64,000 nt of DNA, from NCBI GenBank assembly GCA_001969505.1, contig LSSK01000019.1:8112-72111 (forward strand), read 5' to 3'. This document shows, in pieces, positions 34,551-43,618 of the stretch (within the stretch, counting starts at the first letter, position 1; each line of letters starts with the position of its first letter). Origin of the DNA: Zancudomyces culisetae (Eukaryota; Kickxellomycota; Harpellomycetes; Harpellales; Legeriomycetaceae). A program made the position numbers and the translations under genes. The notes under the pieces are model-generated. The model was not told where the DNA came from and searched no databases. It was given only the letters and a program-made list of their open reading frames with translations.

Positions 34551-35793
34551 TTTTCAAAAGGCATCGGAAATTGCGTCTTTTGTTGCTTTCAATGCCTATG
34601 AGCAGGTGAAATTGGTGATCTTGTAACATCATCCGCTTGGTCAAAAGATATCTGGAATGCTACGCATTTCTCACTTTGACCAAGTGTCAAAAGTTTCTTG
34701 CGATACGGAAAACCATTTGCACTATGTCAAACAGAGTCAGAAAATGAGGAAGCTTGTTTCTTCCCCCCAACTTCTCTTATCGCATTGCTTTTTTATTTCA
34801 TTTGCTATCTGCTTGGGTATGTGAGTATAGCCACAAATGACACCGAAAAATTCTGTATTTTCAACTGCAGAGAACTTGTTACATTTTTCCCAGTGCAACT
34901 TGCTTTAAATCTTTAACGGAACAACCTGCGATGTTGGTTTGTTTCGTATCGTGTAAAATTTTACTTCCTCCAACCACGACAAAAAACCACCCACCTTATC
35001 CCTTTATCTTGATTTGTATTAAATTGCCCCTAAGCTCGTAGATTTTTACTATTCTTTGTACATTAGTTTTTTCTGCTTTTATCTCCTGTAAAACATGGGT
35101 AGGTCCGCATTTTCTGTTTGGACATAGAATACTGTTTTTTTTTTACTGCCATTCACTAATTGAAATAAAGTGCAAGTAAAATATATTTAAAAATTCGATT
35201 AGTATTTTGTTTTTTGTTTTTTTTTTTTGATGTGTACGAGACTCGGGCCCAATCTTCACCACAATAATAGCCTGATCGGATTGTCTTTTTTTTTTTCCTT
35301 TTGTGGAACTAGCTCAGGTTTGGTAGAGGAGCTATTTTACTTTTATTTTCCATTAAATTGTCCAGCAGAATGTGTAGTAGCAGGAGAACGAAAATTGGAT
35401 TGTTTACCAAGATTCATGTGAATCCTTCCGACATTTATTTTAGATTGAGAATTTTTCTTGTGTAATGAAAAAAAAAAAAACGTGAAAACTAAAATAAAAG
35501 ATTGGTCAAATAAACAGGTAGAAAGAATGGAGGATGGAGGCTTGGGGGGAGGGGCGGGTAAGGATTGGGAGAAAGAAATAGTTCGTGTTTTCTCGAGTTT
35601 TCATTGGCTAGTTACTTTGGTAGAGTTATTGGCAGATCACAAGTGGTAATCAAAAATAAAATTACAACAATTTGATAGAGCAAAAGAGATATGAAAAATA
35701 AAAATTGGCACTAGTGTTATAGATTAGTAAACCTTAATTATATTCGAATAAACAACAATAACAACAACAACAACGAGCGAATAATAGAATATT
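34551..35793. other. 1.2 kb intergenic region
   Basis: No gene recognised between the cyclin and the threonyl-tRNA synthetase. Short plus-strand frames (34698-34916, 35227-35421, 35458-35649) are broken by poly-T or poly-A runs and look non-coding. Confidence 0.5.
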
Positions 35794-38566
35794 ATGTATT
35801 TGAACTGGGAGGGGCTCTGTAAGAGTGCTGGTAAATATAAAAGAGTGTGTCTAAGCAGAGCGACTATCACTAGATCATATAGCGGGATTAATCCTCAAGG
35901 TAGATTGTACTTTTTATTTTATGTTATTTTTGGTATAACATTTTTATTTAATATCTTTGCATTCAGGTAGCAAATTCATACCAATTGTGGCTAAAGATTT
36001 GGAAAAGACATTTTAAATCAATAAAACAAAACTAAGTTGAACCTTAATTCAACTAGGATACGCAACAGTAAGGATACAGGAAAGAGTGAATAAATGGCTT
36101 GCAGAAGAAAAAGCTGAGTTCGCAAGAGCAAAGGAGAGTGAGGGTGAAATCACGATTTCGTATGGGGATAGTAAGCTGCAAATACCAAAAAATACGTACA
36201 GCGCTCATGATCTGGGACTGTTAGATTTTGAACCAAAAAAGTTAACACAATTAAGACAAAAATTGGCTGAGGAAAAGGGGATAGCCAGTCACATCGACAG
36301 GGAGTACACATTCAACAGGGAAAAATCTATAGTGGCATTACTAGATAACAAACCCATTGATTTAAGCGAGAAACTAGAAACAGGAGGAACCTTAAAATTC
36401 CTGACTAATGAGGAGGTTGACAGGAGATACAACCAGATACATTGGTATTCCTCCTCGTTTGCACTAGGAGTTGCTCTTGAATACCGGTTTGGGGATAGAG
36501 CTATTTCAATAGATTATCAAAATTTATTGAAAAATGTGGAAGACTACGGAGAAAATGAGTTGAGTAGGGAAGGGCGAGGGTTCTACTTTGACTATGGTCT
36601 GATAAAAAAAGAAAAGATGGAAAAGTATAGTGAGATAGTATTAGACAAGCAGAAAAGTGCACTGGATAAGGTGCTAGAACTTAGTAAAATTCATAACGAA
36701 ATATTTGAATTTTTGCGACAAAAAGAGATAGACAAACTATGGGAAGATTTTGCAGTGCTTGCACTAAAGAAAAGAGAAATAAAATCACTTAAAGTGGATA
36801 AGGAGAAGGCGTTGGACATTATGAATTTCAACCCATTCCGACAGTTGAAAATTGAAAAGATGTTCCAAGAACATGAACAAAACATAGCTGGTGTTGGTAG
36901 TGGTAGTGGTAGTGGTAGCGGTGTTATGCAGGCCGGAATACGATTATACAAGTGTGAAAATACAGTAGATGTATTGGAGTCGCCGTTGGTACAAAACATG
37001 GGGCAACTTGGGTATGAGCATGGGCTAAAATACGGCTCGTGTCACTATTATGTAGACCGGAAAAGAGACAATGAAAAAATGACTGTTGAAACAACCACAA
37101 AGGATCCAATATTTAATCGCATATATGGTGTTTCGTTTAGCACCAAGGAACTACGAAAAAATTACGTAGTGTACCTCGCCAGCCTTGCCAAAATCAATCA
37201 CCGTGCAATAAGCAGGACCCAGGACTTGTTTTTGGTGCATAAAACATCCCCAGGCTCACCAATATTTCTACCTGCAGGAACGCGACTGTTCAACAGGTTG
37301 GTCCAGCTGATGCGTAGTAAATACGAAGAGTATGAATTTCAAGAGATAATCACACCATTGATGTTCAATAAAGAATTGTGGGAAACTAGTGGGCATTGGG
37401 AAAACTATAAAAACGATATGTATGCAGTTGTAGATGCAAATCCCAACGATACAGCAGGCCCAGCTGTGCCAGAAGTGGGGTTGAAGCCCATGAATTGTCC
37501 ATCACACTGCTTGGTGTATAAGAGTGCGCCTAAATCAGCCAATGATCTACCACTCCGATACGCAGACTTTACAGCACTGCATCGAAACGAACCAAGTGGT
37601 ACACTTGTTGGACTGACTAGGGTGCGGAAATTCCATCAAGACGATGGCCACATCTTTTGCAGCTTCGATGATATTGGAAAGGAAATTTCGAAGCAGCTTC
37701 AGATGATCGCCGAAGTATATTCGATTCTTCGCTTCGATAACTATTCTCTTTCTCTGTCGACCAGACCTGAAAAACATATCGGAACTTCTGATACCTGGGA
37801 TAGGGCTGAAAGCTTGCTAAAAACCGCACTCGACACATCCGGAATTGCTTACGACATAAAGCACGGTGATGGTGCCTTTTATGGCCCCAAAATCGACATT
37901 GACGTGCGAGATGCATACGGCCGGCGCCACCAAACTGCCACTATTCAACTGGACTTCCAGCTGCCCGAGAGATTTAACCTCTATTATTCCAACGCCGATG
38001 GCTCCGCCAAGTCGCGGCCTGTGATCATTCACCGTGCGGTTTTGGGCAGTCTTGAACGTATGATGGCGCTGCTTATTGAGTACTATGAGGGCCGATGGCC
38101 ATTTTGGATATCTCCACGTCAAGCAATTGTCATTCCTACCATTGATGATTCTACCAGCGTGAAAGATAAAGGTATTATCCTTGAGTATGCCGATACTGTG
38201 AAGCGTTTGCTGAGCGGTGGATCAAACAGTGTAAAATACTTGGATCGTTTATACCCCGCCACCAACACAGGCGTCAATAGTAATATATCTAGCCAACCCA
38301 ACCAAAATAATCCTGACACTACCAGTATTCGCATGAAAAACTATTCATTCCACGTAGATTTTGAAAAAAACTACCACCAACCAACTTACAAGATCAAGAA
38401 CCGAGCAAAAGAACTAAATTACAACTACCACATCACTGTAGGACTGGATAACGCACAAAACAAAACCATTAATGTCAAAAACTACATTGAAAATAAAAAC
38501 CTGGGCACTATTCAAATCAAGGATCTGCAACAAGAGTTTATGAACAAAATGGATCATTACAAATAG
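35794..38566 (+). CDS. Threonyl-tRNA synthetase, mitochondrial type, editing site lost
   Basis: Two exons, 35794-35899 and 36057-38566, 871 residues. Exon 1 encodes a basic, acid-poor leader (CLSRATITRSYSG) typical of mitochondrial import; its phase-1 donor fits the acceptor at 36056 exactly, giving NPQ-GYATVRIQ. The order is TGS-like domain (about 65-155), editing-like N2 region (about 160-390), class II catalytic core (about 425-725) and anticodon-binding C-terminus. The catalytic zinc ligands are kept: Cys516 in KPMNCPSH, His544 in LHRNEPSG and His694 in IIHRAVLGS. In the editing region the universal HxxxH reads YSSSF (166-170), and the D-(L/M)-C-x-G-P-H block reads VDVLESP with no Cys or His. 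It should charge threonine but not clear Ser-tRNA(Thr). A GS dipeptide repeat (about 315-325) sits in the dead domain. Confidence 0.88.
36896..36922 (+). repeat. GGTAGT hexamer repeat inside ThrRS
   Basis: Four adjacent GGTAGT-type hexamers (last one GGTAGC) encoding a Gly-Ser run within the degenerate editing region. Confidence 0.9.
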
Positions 38567-38674
38567 CACAATTAGCTGCATTAACAAACATGAAAAATGC
38601 ACTCATTAAAAAATTAAAAAAAAGAGACGAACATCCTACAACCAAATGACATGAAAATATTTACACAAATCTTG

Positions 38675-40633
38675 TTAGTTGGGCAGTAAACTTTCTAATA
38701 ATCTTGTTACTACTGCAACGTTCAAGCTATTTCCCAATAGTTTATACATTTGTTTTTTACTCAGGTTTAAATTTTCAAATTTAAATGTATCCTTTGGAAA
38801 GCCCATCAAGTTTGCAATCTCTCTTTCAGTAAAGTATCTAGTTGTTACTTTTGATCCGCCTTTGTTTCCATTGTTCTCTACATTATCATTTTCTATTTTT
38901 AGAATTGATCCAGTTCCCTCGTTATATCTTCCATACGATTTTGTAAAACAGCAGGTCCGGAAATCCTCAGGTGTCGCCATATCAAATACATAATTTCTTC
39001 TTTTTCGCTTTAGCGTTTCCCGTGTATCTGTCAGTTTCTGTTGTTCAGATTCTATCGTACCACAGCCAGTTACACTACTTGTCGTATTTTCGCCATCTTT
39101 ATTTTCATTCCCATTCCCATTCCCATTCCCATTACTGTTACTGTTACTGTTACTACTACCATTTAGATTTCCACACCCTTCATTGTCCTCATTTTCTCCA
39201 GCATCGTTTTTTTGACCCTCACCAAACTTGGCCAATTCATCAAGGTCCCCCATTTGTATCAAATACTCTTGTGCAACATCACACTGCTCCAGATACTCTT
39301 CCACCTTTCGCCCGCCCTCCGATGCTGTCCTTGGTTCGTATACCAACTTCCCGGCTTCATCTTTTGTTGGTAGTTTGAAATGTACATCCTTTTCGTTCTT
39401 TATTTTGTATTGTACTATGGAGTTTATGACATATGTACTTGTTTCGCCTGTCTCAGAACCTCTAAAATTTACGTTTTCCCTATCAGTTTGATTTTCTTGA
39501 ACTGTCTGTGTTGCTGTTGTTGTTGCTGTCGTCTTTGTTGTATCCACCCGTTTCGCAGTCATGTAATATCGACTACGTGAATTGGGATACCCAAATTGTA
39601 GAGGATTAAGTATGTACTCGTTGATTTCATACCCGTTATTTTCCAACTGTATAACCAGTTTTTCTCTAGTATCGGATTTCTAGTACATATAAAGTCAATT
39701 ATTCTCAGCATCATTTAATTTCAATAAATCGAGTAAATTATATTTTTTTCCTTACTATAATTCATTACTAATAAACAAAAAAAAAGACATATTAATATAT
39801 TGATTAGTGGTAGAAAAACACATACCTCAAAACCAACCACGTTTTCGATTAGTATGAACTTTGGCTTGTTCTGCATTTTGCCAAGTATTTCAATAATGTA
39901 AAGAAAACTCTTGCTTCGATTATCCAAACTTCCCTTTTGATGTCCTTGTCTAGTATACTATTAGTATTTAAATTGTTATTATTCTACAAATTTTTTCTCT
40001 CTGCTGTTTGTTAATCACATGTTTCAAAACTTGCAATACACCTGTATATATGTATATATATATATACAAATGCTGATCGTAGTCCTGTGATACTTACTGG
40101 TTGACATGGAGGTGAGAGGGTCCATAGTTCAGCACCAATTCGTTCATAATATGCTATTGGTAACGCTTCAATGTTTCGCTATCGTGCAAGCCCAGTATAA
40201 CTTAGTACATTCGCAATGATAATTTGCAAAAATAACACACTACAAGATTCAATTAGATTCTATTACATACCTGGACAATCTCAACATCTGGAAAATTGTT
40301 TTTGTACACTTTGTTGGCCAATGGGTTTATATCAAATGCTTTAAGAACCTTGACATTCGATGCTGTTTGTTTTATCGCATAGTGCTATTTATTTTTCGTG
40401 ATAATTGTTGATGTTTAATACACAGATTCTCTCTTCTGTAAAAAATCGTGTTTAAAAAAAATTGTATCATTTTACCATTCCACCTATTTTTATTAATGCG
40501 TATTGATTTTTAGAGAAGGGGTTTGATGAGTATGGATGAATTTGTTACTTTAATATTTCAGAAAATGTCTTGATTAATAGGGTATATACTTGCCTATTCC
40601 GCTGTAGAATTCTAATGCCTTTATTTCCTCCAT
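38675..40633 (-). CDS. DNMT2: DNMT2/TRDMT1 tRNA cytosine-5 methyltransferase
   Basis: Methylates C38 of tRNA-Asp in known homologues. Six exons on the minus strand: 40594-40633, 40476-40483 (8 nt), 40271-40384, 40098-40178, 39826-39957 and 38675-39679; 459 residues. The join of exons 1-3 yields FYSGIGGMHYAIK, the SAM-binding motif I, and cannot be made without the 8-nt exon. Intron 1 uses a GC donor (AG then gcaagt). Motif IV is SPPCQPYTR (PPCQ about 77-80), motif VI is LIENVVGFE, and the Dnmt2 hallmark CFTKSYGRYNEGTGS follows at about 369. It ends RYFTEREIANLMGFP and LLGNSLNVAVV. It is longer than usual (330-390) because of a disordered insert with SN/GN dipeptide repeats (about 300-317). 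Convergent with ThrRS, 108 bp between stops. Confidence 0.93.
39106..39162 (-). repeat. Hexamer repeats encoding (SN)n(GN)n in DNMT2
   Basis: On the plus strand, runs of CATTCC-type and ACTGTT-type hexamers; on the coding strand they give alternating Ser-Asn and Gly-Asn in the disordered insert. Confidence 0.9.
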
Positions 40634-41024
40634 TAGTATTATAGGTTCTTTACTAGCTGATCCTTTTAGTTTTACGGAGATCCAACGGATTGATTCTTTA
40701 ATTATCTTGAAGCCTCGTTCACACTGTATACCACAACCAAATCGAAATAAACCCGCAATACTAAAAAAAAATTTTTTTTGACCTACAAATGATGATTTGA
40801 TTGGTAGCTATTAACCCAGACGGGGGTTTGCCATCCAGAGAAATTGACGAACATTATTCGATCGAGAGATTTTTTGGTGGTATTGTTCCCAGTCACGCTT
40901 AAAAAATAAACAAGTGGTTTGAACTTGTGTTTTTGATCCTTTTAGACCATCTGTTAAGCTCAAATACTGCAACTCACCAAATTTTTTGAACACAACCAGA
41001 ACTCTTTGTAATATATCGCGAGGA
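40634..41024. promoter_or_regulatory. Shared divergent promoter region of DNMT2 and the AAA ATPase
   Basis: 391 bp separate the divergent start codons. The strand opposite the AAA gene carries an open frame reaching from 41311 to 40811; I treat it as a shadow, with some doubt (see rejected items). No specific regulatory motif recognised. Confidence 0.4.
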
Positions 41025-42872
41025 ATGGATATGATTGAGGGGTTATTTGGGGAGCCTGGAAAGAGGTAAGACTCAATTCTCGTGCTATTAATACACAAAA
41101 ACATAGATTCAATAATATTTAGATTGAGGACCAGCAAACGATCCAAAGAAAAGCAAGCATAAGGTTGAGAGAGATAATTTTGTACAATAGAATCCAAGAG
41201 ATCTTTGAGATTGGCTATGCAGAAAGTGAGGAGTTGAGGCAGCTGCGAACAGAGGGGGTGTTGATCATGGGTGAAAGTGGAACAGGTATGATTGAGTATA
41301 TTATTACGCATTTTTTTTTAGCTCTAACTTGCTTTTCTTTTTCAAACTCAAAAGTATTACTCTAAACTATTAAAAAATAGGCAAAAAGTTGATGGTAAAA
41401 CTAGCATGCGAAAAATACGGCATAAAATTGATTGAGATTGGAATGATAGAATTCACAAAGTACCAAACTGTAAATGAGGTCTGTGGATACATTGAGAAGC
41501 ATCGAATTAATGTTGCAAAGTATGCAGGTAAGGATATATAAGAAAAATCAACAAAGGTTTTGAAAACACCTTTAACATTCATTTTTGATGGATGTGGCAG
41601 ATTGTTTATTAATAAATGGTGTATAATATAACGTTGATGGTAATAGTGCTAATAAAGGATATTCAAGTATACAAGAACCGAATGTATCAACAAAAGGTGT
41701 TAAGGGTACTTCAAGAATATACAGAAAGGACAATGGTGCTGGGTACATTCAATAGCGATGGTAATAATGTTAGAAATACCACAGAGGTAGACAAGTCTAA
41801 TTTTGGATTATTGAGTGCATTTGAAGAGGTGCTTACTTTACAAACTCCACGGCCAGAAAATCGGGAAAACATGTTTGTGTTTTATCTGCAAAAGTATGGA
41901 ATTCGAAATATTGTCGGGAGTGGCAGTACTAGTTCAATTGACGGTAATGATGGGGGAAATGGAAATATATCTTGTAAAGAGTTGGGCGATAAAAGTTATG
42001 GATACACTATAAGTGATGTACATAATGTTGTAAAAAGAACAGTGCTGAAGGCAATGCAGATGCAAGAACTGCAGCGAAAGCTAACAGGGATCAAGGAAAG
42101 AATAAGTGTTAGCCATGAAATGTTGCTGCGTGACCCTGAGAATGGAATTCTTAAAAATAAAAAGTATATGGTGTCTGGTAGTACTAATGGAGGTGGTGAT
42201 CAAGAGTCGGGGAAAACACAAAGTAATTCTTCAGAGCAGCAATGGATGGAGAACCAAGAAATAATAGCGGGATACCCCGAAATAAAACGGCTGTTGTGGG
42301 AAAGGCTAGTAAAATATCCAAAATGCGGATTAACCGAGATCAAACTGTCACGTGGACTAGGAGAAAGTAAAAGTAATGGAATGGATACGGGTGTGAATGT
42401 GGGTGTGAATGTGGGTGTGGATGTGGGTATGAGTATGGGTGAGACATTGCGGTTTAGGTACAACAAGGGTGTCTTGTTATATGGACCACCGGGAAATGGA
42501 AAGACAAGGTTTGCAAAATCGATGGTAATGCAGAGTGGATACAACATGATTGCGCTAAAACCATCGCAGGTAATCAACGCGTATGTTGGAGAAACAGAAA
42601 AATACATCCACGGGGTGTTTAAACGGGCCAAAGAGATGCAGCCCACGATAATATTTATAGATGAGATTGAAGCTCTTTTTCCTACTCCGTTTGTGAATTA
42701 TATATCATCCGATGCGGATAGTGGTGATGAATATGATGAAGAGCGGAAAAGGGAAGGGCAAAGAGGGGGATGGGGAAATGGTAATAGTAATGGTAATGGT
42801 AAGCGTGGAGGATCTTCAAAAGTAAACAGAAATCTATTGAAGCAGTTTGTTGCAGAACTTGATGAATTGGAT

Positions 42873-42920
<48 letters not shown>

Positions 42921-43403
42921 AAAGATTATGGGGTTTCAGACTCAAAAAGTTTGACTACCAATGGGATGGAATCCATGCGTACATCACCAAGCTGCATGGT
43001 ATTCATTCTTGCTGCTACCAATAAACTCGAGATGGTTAATCGGGAGCTTTTGCGGCCAGGTAAGGCTTTAAAAACTGTATTTTACTTGTATTTTTTGTGT
43101 TTTCAAAACATAAACCACACATCTAATACTACTAATTGTAGATGTGGTAAATGTGATAATTCAAGAGTAATGTACAATGGAATAAATAACAACCAAATAG
43201 GCAGAATCGATCTATTAATACATGTCGATAACCCAACGCCTCAAGATCGACAGGAGATTATAAAGCAAAAGCTGCGGATAGGAGGCTTTAGTGATGCTAA
43301 CAGTGGTAGTAACCAAGTTGATATTGAAAAAATGGTTCAGGAAACAGAGGGATTCACAGGGGCAGAGGTTGAACTATATTTGAAAAACCGCAACCTGTTT
43401 TAA
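41025..43403 (+). CDS. Divergent tandem AAA+ ATPase (Cdc48/Afg2/SPATA5L1 class)
   Basis: Five exons by my model: 41025-41065, 41164-41285, 41381-41527, 41647-43059 and 43201-43403, 641 residues. The first module begins at once with MDMIEGLFGEPGKRLREII, the usual pre-AAA strand and helix, so the N-domain of this class is absent or encoded upstream. Its P-loop is degenerate (GESGTGKK, Lys for Thr/Ser), and the likely Walker B lacks the acidic pair (VLIKDI). The second module is intact: GVLLYGPPGNGKT, IIFIDEIEALF, FILAATNKLE and LLRPGRIDLLIHV. It ends just after TEGFTGAEVELYL, short of the final helices. Inserts include a Gly/Val/Asn repeat before the second module and a 16-Gln run encoded by CAACAG hexamers. 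The exact subfamily is uncertain; exon 2 and 4 acceptors are the least secure. Confidence 0.7.
42873..42920 (+). repeat. (CAACAG)8 encoding Gln16 in the AAA ATPase
   Basis: Eight perfect CAACAG hexamers giving a run of 16 glutamines inside the second ATPase module, between Walker B and sensor 1. Another hexamer-type run lies at about 42388-42440. Confidence 0.95.
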
Positions 43404-43560
43404 AACAAGCAAAAAAGTATAATTATATAGAAGAAAACAATATTAATAAAAAAAAAACTCTAGAGCGTTATATAGTATTTTCGGACATGCAAAATCGAGT
43501 TTAAAGCTGTTTATGGTACTATTTCTGGAACGAAAAGAAAAAGAAATAAACGAGACAGGA

Positions 43561-43594
43561 ATGAGAGACAGGAATGAGAGACAGGAATGAGAGA
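43561..43594 (+). repeat. Tandem 13-bp repeat between convergent genes
   Basis: Two full and one partial copy of ATGAGAGACAGGA in the 215-bp gap between the AAA gene stop and the DUF1308 gene stop, followed by a GA-rich run. Confidence 0.9.
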
Positions 43595-43618
43595 GGGAGA
43601 GAGAGAGGAGGGTAAAAA

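Noticed and set aside
40811-41311. Minus-strand open frame of 166 codons opposite the start of the AAA ATPase
   Set aside because: Its first part is antisense to AAA exon 2, which is clearly coding. The C-terminal part (KRDWEQYHQKISRSN...) looks protein-like, so a separate short gene cannot be fully excluded, but no family was recognised.
43060-43200. Reading the AAA frame straight through as coding
   Set aside because: It would insert 47 residues into the invariant LLRPGRID motif, while a perfect gtaagg...tag intron in phase restores it.
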